NCBI GenBank assembly: GCA_903772945.1
Contig: CAICTM010000170.1
Location: 37,359 to 101,358 of the forward strand
Origin: Seminavis robusta
Taxonomy: Eukaryota; Bacillariophyta; Bacillariophyceae; Naviculales; Naviculaceae
DNA length: 64,000 nt
Direction: 5' to 3'
The position numbers were made by a program, and so were the translations under genes. Under the pieces are notes generated by a model. That model searched no databases, was not told where the DNA came from, and worked only from the letters and a program-made list of their open reading frames with translations. Shown in pieces: positions 8,892 to 19,400 of the stretch; position 1 is the first letter of the stretch, and each line of letters begins with the position of its first letter.

Positions 8892-10881
8892 CTAGGGCAT
8901 GCCGGGTGGTTTTTCCCATTGCGTCTCGCCCGTCTTTTCGTTGTAGTAATAGATCTGACCATCTCCCGCCGCAGCACTCTTCCACGGACTCGCTCCCGCT
9001 GGCGGTGGTGGCGCGGCAGCGTATCCGTAGGCTGCGGGAGGCTGATGATAACCTTGAGGAGGCTGCTGGTAGCCATACTGCGGTGGATATCCATAGGCGG
9101 CTGCTTGTTGATGATGATCGTACGGTTGGTGTCCATAGGCCGCCTGAGGTGGGTATCCACCATACGCCTGCTGAGGATGATATCCGTATCCCGGTGGGTG
9201 CTGTTGTTGTTGCTGTTGTTGATAGGGGTCGTGGCCGTAGCCACCACCTCCGCCGCCACCGTAGGCTCCTCCACCTCCACCTCCTCCTCCCTCTGGAAAG
9301 AAGGAAACGAAACGCAAAAATCAATAAGTGGGCAACAGACCTCTAGCTAGACAAAAACACACACAAACACCAAAACATCAAAAACGTACGCGCAGAACCA
9401 CCGGCATAGGGATGATTGGGACCAATTTCGATAATCTCTCGTAGCATTTGTTTCGCCGATTCAATTCCCTGCCGCTGTCCCCGGAGGGTAATTTCACAAT
9501 CGGATCCGTGCGGGACATCCTGATTGATTTGAATATCGCATCCCGACCGTCGCTGCAAATCGTTGATGGTGATTCCCTTTTGTCCAATAATCCGTCCCAT
9601 GAAATTTTTCGCGGCATAAAAGATTTCCGTTTCCAATCCACCATATCCTGCGGGGGCAGGTGCCGGCGATGCCGCGGCCGGAGCGGGAGGATATCCTCCT
9701 CCCGCTTGAGGTGGATACGCCGCGGGTGACGGAGCACCGTACGGATCGGCACCACCGGCCGGAGGATACGCTCCGGCAGGAGCTCCCGGTGCCATGTGAG
9801 GCATCATGTTTTGTCCCATATTGGGCAAATTCATATAGGGTGGTCCCGATCCCCACACTCCTCCACGTTGCAATTTGTCTTCTACCAACATGAGCAATGC
9901 TTGCATGGCATCCATCATGGGATTGGCGACCAAAAAGTTGACCATCTCTTTGGCTTTAACGACGGATTGTTCCGTCCCGGTAATGGTCAATCGTTTCTGA
10001 TGGGCCGGGAGTCCGGCACTGCCGTGATTGTTGTGATCGACCTGTATTTTGGCATGCGATCGCGACTGCAATTCCCGAATCATTTCCCCACCGCGTCCAA
10101 TAATTTTCCCAACGCTGGTGCCCGGTACGGCCATGATTTCTCGTCGGGCTTCTCCCAATGGCAAATCGGCTTCGTTGACGTGTTCATTGCAGAGCATTTG
10201 GACGAGGCGCTTGGCAAAGTCGACCGTTTTGCGGGTTCCACGGTACGTAATAATACGGGGTTGTCCGGGCGGGACGCTCTGATCGACGTCAATGCGACAA
10301 CCCGACCGTGCTTGCAAATCGCGAATCATTTCCCCGCCCTTGCCAATGACTCTTCCAACGTAGAGCGACGAGACTTCTCCGGTTTCTTCGACCAATTGGG
10401 CCGCATTGGTGACAGTGCCGCCGGAGAATAGACGGGTTGTTGTGGCTGCTGTTGCAAAGGGGCGCCTGTACCAGTGGGAACACCCGAAGGAGCAGGAGCA
10501 GTGGCAGGAGCAGTGACAGGAGCTGGTGCTGGAACGGGGGCAGGAGCTGGAGCGGGGACAGGTGCTGGAGCTGGCTCCGTCTTGGGCGGCTCTTCTTTCT
10601 TGGCTTCTTCGGCTGGTTTGTCCGAACCGGCGGCTGCGTCACTACTGGCGTTAGCTCCATCTTCCGATGCTTTGATCGCCTTGGCAGGAGGTTCTAATCA
10701 TGCGATAGTAGTAAGGGCAAGACAAAAATAATGATGAGAGAGGCTCTACTTCTTTCTGCGTCCATGGGTATCTGACTGACTGACTGCTTGACTTACCAGC
10801 ATCTCCGGCATCATTATCGGCTGCTGCTTGCTCCTCTCGGGAGCGTTTATTGCTGTCTGCGGCGGCTGGTTCGTCGCTCAT
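8892..10881 (-). CDS. Triple KH-domain plus WW-domain RNA-binding protein, three exons
   Basis: Read on the minus strand: exon 1 10881-10797 (starts MSDEPAAAD), intron 10796-10694 (GTAAGT...AG), exon 2 10693-9390, intron 9389-9293 (GTACGT...CAG), exon 3 9292-8892. Both introns are phase 1. After an acidic Ala/Pro-rich N-terminus come three KH domains with GxxG loops GKGG, GRGG and GQKG, each followed by a helix of the type MIRDLQARSGCRI. A Gly/Tyr/Gln/Pro-rich prion-like linker follows, then a C-terminal WW domain with YYYNEKTGETQWEKPPG. The layout is like FUBP/KSRP-type regulators of mRNA splicing or stability, though a terminal WW is unusual. In exon 2 the reading frame must shift by one base near 10423-10430; with one added base the total is 1791 nt, about 596 residues. 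This is either an assembly error or a true lesion. Confidence 0.85.
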
Positions 10882-11435
10882 GGTTGGATACTGTACGACT
10901 GAAGAAGCTAATACCGGTAGAAGAAGAACCTCTTCGATAAATGGAAGAGAAGGGTATCTGCCCTCACTTGTACAATCACACAAGCCCCTCAATAATAACA
11001 AGCCACTGTCCGGATCTAATCTATGGAAGCACCACACCTACAAATAGCCAACAAACAACCTCACGCTATCCTCTCCTTTAGAAATTGGACCAATGATCAC
11101 TCGTCTCTTGGTTGTAAGTACAGTAGTAAAGTTTGAGAATACGATTGTGTTATCCTGGCGAAAATGGCCGTTGTCGGTGGCAAAGATATACCGACAGCAA
11201 ATTGCAAGATCTTTGGAAATAAGCTCAGAACCCAAGTTGAAACCCTGAACCTTAATCGCATTGGCATTTAAATAACGGCGGAGTACTGATCCAACGATAG
11301 TACACCTCGCTCAATGGAACCAAAACTCGTTTGGAAAGAACAAAAACCCCAAGGCAGCTTCCTTTGACAGTAGTTGTTGTCCTTGATGATATCTAGGTGC
11401 AACTCGAGGTGGTACATGTAGCAGCCTGACCGACC
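10882..11435. promoter_or_regulatory. Shared divergent promoter region, KH-WW and DHHC genes
   Basis: 554 bp separate the two start codons, which point away from each other. Both promoters and 5' leaders must lie here. No TATA box or known motif is convincing. Confidence 0.5.
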
Positions 11436-13057
11436 ATGACATCCAACTTGGGAGAAGTCACTCCACTCGTTGGCGGCGGAGGAGACGAATGGCAACGCAT
11501 CGGCTACCCTCACAACCGACGAGGCTTTCAAAATCACAACGATGCCGACTATACGATGTATCCAACCTCCTTTGATAATAATAATGCTGATCAAAAGGAC
11601 CGACGGTCCCATTGGAATCGATTCAAAGAGACCGTGGTGGGTTTTTGGCCAGTATTACGGGGACGGATTCGGGCCACGGCGTGTGCCGATCGGGATTCCA
11701 AGCACATTGATCCCGAACGACTCTGTTCTCCTCCTGCCTCGTCCTTGGAACGGTCCTATTATGAAGATACCTACAATGGTGATAGTTGGGCTTGTTCGTT
11801 TGGGACAGATGAAGATGTGAGTAACGAGGCTTTGTGCGCAAGTCTTCATTATGTATGTTCATGGGGGTATACAAGCTTTCAGCTCATTGGAATTCTTTCT
11901 TTGTGACCATTTTTTTATTTGGCAATCTATCACTATCTACGACGATACAGGACGGAATCTGGCTCAATGTGCATGACAGGGTGGGGACAATCATGTCGTC
12001 CACGGTTTGGATTTTAGTCAGTAAGTGGTGGCAGGCAAAAGCAACTTTTGGAACACGCAATCCGCATTTTTGTTGGCACCGTTTTCAGCCTCCCACGCAC
12101 CTCTTTTTGGGGTCTCACCAACCATTTTGGTTCTGCCTTTCTTGCATTCATTTCACTCCAAAAGTCTACTCGGGGATCACGGTGGGATTACTCTCCCAAC
12201 ACAATCATTTGTCGCCCATCTTGGCCAAAATATACTTTACCATTTGTGCCATGGCACTTGCTAGTCATGCCAAGACATCCTTTACGGATCCAGGATCCAT
12301 TCCGTTGGCGGCAGTACCCGTCGATGTATACACTCCTGCGGCCCATGCCATGTGCAGTCGATGCCAATCCTACAAACCCAAAGGGACACATCATTGTCGA
12401 ATCTGTGATCGATGTATCAGTGGAATGGATCGTAAGTGTGAAGATAGGACGATGATTGTACTATGAGGGGGAATTGCAAGTGTTACTTACATTATTTGTT
12501 CTTTGCTTCAATCAGATCACTGTCCTTGGATGAATAATTGTGTTGGAACTGGGAATATGAGTGAGTATTGTACAAAGTCATCATAGACTGGCTGCACTGT
12601 GTGTCTCACTCACTTGTTCGTCTCTGTCTGCTTCATTGTCACAGAACACTTTGTTCTCTTTCTAGTCTACACTTGGATAGCCTGCGCCTTTGCACTCATG
12701 ATGTTTGGATGGAATTACTTTTTCTGTGCCGATGAATCCTGTACTTTTTCACCCGTCTTGATACAGCTCGTACGACTCATGACGCTCATGTGCATTTCCG
12801 CACTCATTTTCACATCCAGCATGATTACCAATGTCACATTTGGGGTCATGACGGGAGTAGGGACCATTGACAGACTCAAATTAAAAGCCGACAATGCATG
12901 GGGACTCGTCGACGATGAACCAATGGAACTACGAGATATTTTTGGGATTGGGGATTACTGGACGTGGGCATTGCCCTTTTTTGACCCAGTATTTGAAGAT
13001 TATGATTTGGCCATGGGATACAGCACACCGCAGCGATTGTTACGGGAGCGTGCGTAG
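11436..13057 (+). CDS. DHHC-type protein S-acyltransferase (palmitoyltransferase), five exons
   Basis: Exons deduced: 11436-11816, 11951-12020, 12165-12431, 12516-12560, 12645-13057, total 1176 nt, 391 residues. Donors are GTGAGT, GTAAGT, GTAAGT and GTGAGT; phases are consistent throughout. The cysteine-rich domain reads CSRCQSYKPKGTHHC, then CDRCISGMD across an intron into HHCPWMNNCVGTGN, with the catalytic cysteine at residue 242. Upstream are two hydrophobic segments and TDPGSIP, the DPG motif of this family. Downstream are two more hydrophobic segments starting FVLFLVYTWIACAF and LMCISALIFT. Four transmembrane helices with a cytosolic catalytic loop are the family norm; it would transfer palmitate to cysteines of membrane proteins. 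The acceptor at 12164 was preferred to 12088 because only it restores the frame into the second membrane helix. Confidence 0.9.
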
Positions 13058-13478
13058 AAATATATATATATATTGTTAATACAAGAAACCACCCGACAAT
13101 AAATCGATGTGACTTTTTCCAAGGCAACAATTGAGGCACAGAAACAAACACAGACTTGGTCGCCTCGCAGAGGACACGACAACCTCAAAGAACACATTAC
13201 AAAGGTCTGGGTCTAGTCTCTGATCCAATGCGGTTAGAATGGAAGTTTGATGAGGAGCGAGAATGTGTTCGTTGAGGCAGTTCACTTTTTCCATTTGAAC
13301 GCACACACAGATCTTCGTTGACTAGATCGTCAAGCATTGGTTTAGGCCATTATTCAACTCCGTTGATGCCATCAACAACATATCCTTTGATGAACTACGG
13401 GCCTCTACTAGAGAAACCTAGAGGTGCTTTGCTAGTAGCAACTGCAAGAATAAAGTTGATGTCCACCATGTTCTTTTA
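13058..13478. other. Convergent intergenic region (3' ends of DHHC and EngB genes)
   Basis: The two flanking genes end here tail to tail. A short AT dinucleotide stretch (ATATATATAT) lies just after the DHHC stop. No gene is seen. Confidence 0.6.
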
Positions 13479-14877
13479 TTACTTTAACCGTTTCGTAGGT
13501 TTTCTTCTCTTGCCAGCAGCCGGGCGTTTGCTACCAGTATGACGCAGTTTCTTCTTGTTGGTTTCCGGTACCAACGCTGCAAGTTCCTTTTGGAGTTCCA
13601 GGACACCCCCACGAGCTCGAGTCACATGTCCACCTCGCGGTCGGATATTGTTGAATCCCACCCCCGCTCTGGCACTGACTAGCAGCACGGGCAAGGCACT
13701 GGTTTCCCGCCGCAATACATCCGACAATCCCCGTCGAACCTGTACCACTCTCCGAGCCAGATCGTCGCGTTGGACCAGATCGCACTTGGTCAGGACAATC
13801 TGAATGGGTGGCATTTTGCGTTTGGTGGGATTCTATCAAATCAAAAGAACAGAGCAGAGCAGCCAGCGACTAGTGAGTGGCTTCGTTTCAGAAAGCAGAG
13901 AAGTGCATGAAGCAATGATTATTGGATGCACAAAGTAGCTAGGTAGCTAGCCAACATACCTTCCGTGCCTCCTCCTGCAAGGTTTCTAGAAACTCTAGGT
14001 CAGCCTTTTTGAGTCCATGCCGAGCATCTAGCAAGAGCAGGACACGTTGCAGGAGAGGCTTGCCTCGTTCCAGCAAGTACTGCAGGATCAACTCTTGAAA
14101 TCCATCGTGTTTCTTGGGGGTAAAGGAAAAACCAAAGCCTGGCAAATCCACCAACCGCAACTTGCAGGTCTCATCCTCGGACGTAGCAGTGTGTGCCAAT
14201 TGATAAAAGGTAATTTTTTGGGTTTCGCCTGGTTTGGAGGACACCTTGGCTTTGATACCCTTGGGTAGCTTCAAATGTTCCGGAGTCCCTCCTCTCACAA
14301 ACTTGCGAATCAGTGGATTGTCGTCGTCAGTGTCAGTATCATTTTTGTCATGGGGTCGTCTTCGACGAGCTCGATTTCCATACAGGAGCGCATTCAAGAG
14401 CGTCGATTTGCCCACATTGGATCGTCCCGCCAAAGCCACTTCGGGGATTCGCTCTTGATTGGTGGGTAGCGAATCTTGCGTGGTGGAGACACTTCCAATC
14501 ACCACGACACGATGTTGTCCGCCTTCAGCACCAAAGGGAGGAGGAGGAGATGTCGTATTCGTTCGACGCCCTTCGTCCAAATCCTCCCACAATCCTTGTC
14601 GTGATCGTTTGCGTCGAGAGGGAATTCCAACTCCAATCATGTCAATGTAGCGTCGAATGGAGGGGTGCACATGAGTTTCTTTGAATTGCTGGCGATTACT
14701 ACTACTTGTTTTTGGGTCAGCTGCAGAAGTTGTGCCATTGCCAGTGGCCAAGAATCGCCCTTGCATCACCATTTTGGAAGTCTGCCACTCATGGGAACAT
14801 GATCTTCCACCTATTCTGGTCAGAGAGTGGCACACCAATTTCTTTCGCACAGGTAGAAGCAGATGAGGGTTCATCAT
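13479..14877 (-). CDS. EngB/YihA-family GTPase, probably organellar, two exons
   Basis: Minus strand: exon 1 14877-13960, intron 13959-13833 (GTATGT...TAG, phase 0), exon 2 13832-13479; 423 residues. GTPase motifs are all present: G1 GRSNVGKST (151-159), G2 region KPGETQKI (215-222), G3 DLPGFGF (244-250), G4 TKCD (321-324) and G5 SAR (359-361). The PGxTxxI and DLPGFG signatures are specific to the EngB group, which helps assemble the large subunit of bacterial-type ribosomes. The first 145 residues are an extension rich in Arg, Ser and hydrophobic residues with few acids at the start, fitting a mitochondrial (or plastid) transit peptide; no clear plastid ASAF-type motif is seen. An insert of about 25 residues, rich in Arg and Asp, follows G1. 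The C-terminus is very basic (KKKLRHTGSKRPAAGKRRK). Confidence 0.9.
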
Positions 14878-16466
14878 TGCTTGGCTTTCCCGCTGAGGGA
14901 AGAACTGTGGTGGTTATTATTGGTTTCCTCGAGATTATTTTCTCGCTTTCTCGTTTTGTGAGTGGTTGGAGGCGATCCTTGGTCAAAAAGATATTGCGTT
15001 AATGCTTTTACTGTATTCTGGGTTAATGCTTTCCTTCACGCTCAATAATTAAGGACCGGATTCAGCTACACATCCCGCTTTCGGCGCGGGATACGGTAGG
15101 AGCCAATGCAAAGGTGCTAGACTAGCTAGCTAGAACAAGGATATTGCTGGTGCTGGCCAGAAGCTCCTTTGGGCCACGGGAATGCTACCCAAGCGTGGAG
15201 TAAGAGTCGAGTCTGACAGGAGCAAGACAGAGAGACTCGGACTCGAGACATGCCACGCTAAGTCTAAGGTAACCGGAGCCCAGCAGCCAGCAGCCCGCCC
15301 AGAATACCACCAATGATTCCTCATTCAACAATGGATGGTTTTGATGGGCATAGACGCACCTCGAAGGGATGGTATCGGTATAAGCAGTATTGGTACATGT
15401 ACAGGCAACGGCTCGCCTCGACTCGGAAGCAAAACAGCGGATGTGCTTCATTCGTGCTCCTTGCCCTCCGAATGTAGTCCAGTTTCAGAAATTTATTTTA
15501 CAGTCTGAAAACTGGAGCAGGGTATCGACCTTCATGGTATTATTTCCTATGGTTACTGAGCCCAACAACCCGCTAGCTTGGGCTTGATTTGCAGCCCACA
15601 CAGACTGGACCAGGGATTTCTTCATCGAGTTGGGTGTACTTTTGCGACAACACCCAACCACATCCCATGCTATAAGAATTCGTACCGCTTATCCATCAGC
15701 TCCGCAGGATACTAGATCTAGCTAGTAGCTTTGGATAGATACCCAAGGTACCATACTAGTACCGGTACCGTAGCTGGATCTGGCTAGCTGCCGGTAGATT
15801 GCAGTGACAGACTGGCTTTCCCATAAGTCTAACTCGTTGGAACCTTGCTTTTTCTCGTCAAAAGAACGAAACCGGCCGCACTCTCTTTTTGGCGCTTCAA
15901 GTTGCGGGACACCGCCACTGACGAGTAACGGCTAAAACAAAAGCCAAAGTCTCTCTTCCACAGCTCTAATTCCAAACCTTCTTTTGGGGTCACGATTTTT
16001 GTAATATAGGCGAGAGCAATATAGGCGAGAGCAAGCGTTTCCCGTTTGGGTACACAACTGTACTGTTTTTGGCATTGAAAAATCGCACTTTGGCAAATAG
16101 TATGGTGAGAAAAGACGCAGCCTCGACAATTTTCTTCCGAATGCTACCCTCACCCTTAGTATCGATGGCGAAAGAACAATTGTGAAGCAAGTCCCCCCAC
16201 CCTCATCTATCTATTGCACCGCAAGCACATCACAACAGCAGCACCCCACACCCACCACGACAGGGCCAATAGGGTGCCATTCCTCTCTCAACACGAAAGT
16301 TAAACGACAACTATTGGTCTAGTAGCTGTCATCATCGATAGACCTGTTCAGTATTTCATAACAACAACCACCGCAGCGCGCCTTGATCGGTATCCCTTTT
16401 AATTTTCGTAGTAGCATCGATATCCCCACGAGATCTTATCTTTTATTACGAAACGAACAAGATAAG
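14878..16466. other. Intergenic region between divergent EngB and giant PDZ genes
   Basis: 1.6 kb without a credible gene. It contains CTAGCTAG words, a GGTACCATACTAGTACCGGTACCG cluster near 15750-15775 and a two-copy tandem repeat (AATATAGGCGAGAGC) at about 16003-16034. Its right end is the 5' leader of the giant PDZ gene. Confidence 0.6.
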
Positions 16467-19400
16467 ATGGTAATCACGGCAACGGTGCAGAAGGAGAAGG
16501 GTGGCAAGCTCGGCCTTAAGCTTACTAGTGAAGCCAACAAGCTTTATGTCACGAAAATAGCGGAAGGCGGAGCCATGGATAATGCCAAGTCAGGCCTCGA
16601 GGTTGGCATGGAGGTGCTAGAGATTAATGGGAAGAGTGCGTTTGCCATGTCTTCGACGGACGCCGCAAAAATTATGTTGGAAACGGGCGGCACGTTGACC
16701 CTCAAGGCACGACACCCTCCTGGCGCCTTTGTGACCGGTACGTTCAACAAGGAAGCACCCACTACTAAGGTTGGCCTACGTTTGGAAGATGGAGACAGTC
16801 GAGTGATGATCAACAGCATTCGAGAAGGAACCCTTGCTGCTTCTACCGATTTGAGTGGTGGGATGGCAATACGCCTCATCAATAACACAAATTGTGTTGG
16901 CAAGGACGCCATGTTTGTGGCACAGCTGTTGGCGGATGCAGTCGGGAATCTGACGGTGGTCGGTGAGACTTCCGAGGCAGCCGATTATCACATGAAAGAA
17001 GTTGTCACGGCTACATTGCAGAAGGAGACAGGAATGAAGCTGGGTTTGACCCTGACAGAAACCGAGGGTAAACTCATTGTCACCAAGATTAAGGAAGGTG
17101 GATTGGTGGCCAAGACCCCTTTGGCTCTGGGGATGGAAATTTACAGTATCAATAACATTGTCGTGGTTGGAAAATCATCTACGGAGGCGGCTGGAATTTT
17201 GATTGCTGCAAAAGGGACGATTACCATCCTGGCGTTCAAGGAGGAAACCGAGGAAGCATCGGGTGCTACGGATGGGGACTCGGATATGATTACTGCCGTC
17301 ATACAGAAGAAGCAAGGCGCCAAGCTGGGAGTTACACTATCCGAATTGGACGACAAGCTTGTCATCACCAAAATCAAGGAAGGTGGACTGGTGGCTGGAA
17401 CAGCCTTGGGCGTAGGAATGGTGCTCTATAGCATCAATGATGAGCCCGTGGAAGGCAAGACATCTGTAGAAGCGGCAGGCATGTTGGCCAAAGCCCAAGG
17501 AACTTTGACAATTGTGGCCAGCAAGAGTGGAGACGTCAAACCTGGCAGCGTCGGGAAGGCAGCTGCTACTGCCACCACTGCTGCCAGTTCTGGTGATAGT
17601 GCTCCTCCGCTTGAGGAAGGCAAGGAATACATTACAGCCTTGTTGACAAAGGCCCCAGGTATGAAGTTGGGTCTGACTTTGTCTGAGGTCGAGGACAAGC
17701 TGGTTGTCACCAAGATCAAGCCTGGCGGTTTGGCTGCCACCTCAGCCCTGGAAGAGGGAATGGCGCTTTACAGCATCAACGGTGAGCCTGTTGCGGGCAA
17801 GACGTCTGTGGAAGCAGCTGGAATGCTGGCCAAAGCACAAGGTACCATTACTGTTATCGCCATTGGAGACAAGGCACCTGGATCTGAGTCCAACAATCTG
17901 GCCACGGCTGCTGTTGCTACAGCTGCAGTTGCTGCCACGGCTGCTGCAATTGCTGATTCTGGTGACGATGCGGAAGCATTGGAGGAAGGCAAGGAGTATG
18001 TTACAGCCTTGATGACGAAATCTCCAGGTGCCAAGTTGGGAGTCACCTTGTCAGAGATGGATGACAAGCTGGTTGTCACTAAGATCAAAGAAGGAGGCTT
18101 GGCTGCTGCCTCAACTCTGGGTGTAGGAATGGTGCTTCACAGCATCAATGGTGAACCTGTTGCTGGCAAGTCCTCAGTAGAAGCAGCTGGAATGCTGGCC
18201 AAGGCACAAGGTACTTTGACGGTTGTGGCCATTGCAGACAAAGCCCCAGAAGATGAATCCAACAATCTTGCCAAGGCCGCTGTTGCCACTGCTGCGGTTG
18301 CCGGCACTGCCGCTACGGCTGCTGCTATTGCCAATTCTGGTGATGATGCGGCTGCATTGGAGGAAGGCAAGGAGTATATTACTGCCTCAATGACAAAGTC
18401 TCCCGGCGCCAAGTTGGGAATCACGTTGTCTGAGGTGGACGACACACTCGTTGTGACCAAGATCAAGGAAGGAGGCTTGGCTGCCGCCTCGACTCTGGGT
18501 GTAGGAATGGTGCTCTATAGCATCAATGGCGAACCTGTGGCAGGCAAGACGTCTGTACAGGCAGCAGGAATGCTGGCCAAATCCCAAGGTACTTTGACGG
18601 TTGTGGCCATTGCAGACAAAGCCCCGGAAGACGAATCCAACAATCTTGCCAAGGCTGCTGTTGCTACAGCTGCGGTTGCCGGCACTGCAGCCACGGCTGC
18701 TGCTATTGCGGACGGTTCAGATCCCCCCCCTGCGCTTGAACCTGGCAAAGATTTCATCACAGCTCTTTTGATAAAGTCACCAGGCATGAAGTTGGGTTTA
18801 ACTCTGTCAGAGGTGGATGACAAGCTGGTTGTCACCAAGATCAAACCTGGCGGTTTGGCCGCTGACTCGGCATTGGAGGAAGGAATGGCACTTTACACTA
18901 TCAACGGTGAGCCTGTGGATGGGAAGACATCAATGCAAGCTGCAGGAATGCTAGCCAAGGCCCAAGGTACTGTGACTGTTATTGCAATTGGAGACAAGGC
19001 ACCTGAAGAAGTTGAAGAAGAGAAGTCAAGTAAGGCCGCAGCCATTGCAGGAGGAGCAGCATTGGCCGCAGCAGCCACGGCTGGGGCTGTTGTAGGAGTT
19101 GCCAGCCTTGCCAAAGGTGGAGATGATGCTGCAGAGGCAGCTTCGGTCCCAGCAGAAGCAGCAGCTGAGGGAGAAGAAGCGGGAGACGGCGCGGCAGAGG
19201 AGCCAGATGCCGCAGAAGGTGGCGAAACTGAGGGAGCAGAGGCGGCAGAGGAGCCAGAAGAGGATTCCGGCAGTGCTCTCAAGACGGCAGCTGCAGTTGG
19301 AGCAGGAACAGCAGCAGTTGCTGGAGCTGCGGTTTTGGCTTCGAAAGCGTCAGAAGAGCCAGAAGCCGAGCCTGAAGAGGCGGCGGAAGCTCCCCTGCCT

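Noticed and set aside
8655-9350. 231-codon plus-strand frame
   Set aside because: Lies opposite exon 3 and the intron of the KH-WW gene; low-complexity Leu/Val/Arg content from antisense reading.
10474-10731. Gly/Ala-rich plus-strand frame opposite the KH-WW gene
   Set aside because: Mirror image of the Ala/Pro-rich exon 2 on the minus strand, which is supported by splice sites and KH domains.
12089-12264. DHHC exon 3 starting at 12089
   Set aside because: Reading from this acceptor reaches a stop before the DPG motif and would need a frameshift; the acceptor at 12164 gives a complete protein.
16383-16466. Upstream extension of the giant PDZ frame
   Set aside because: Begins with TTG and lacks PDZ character; ATG 16467 directly precedes the first repeat.
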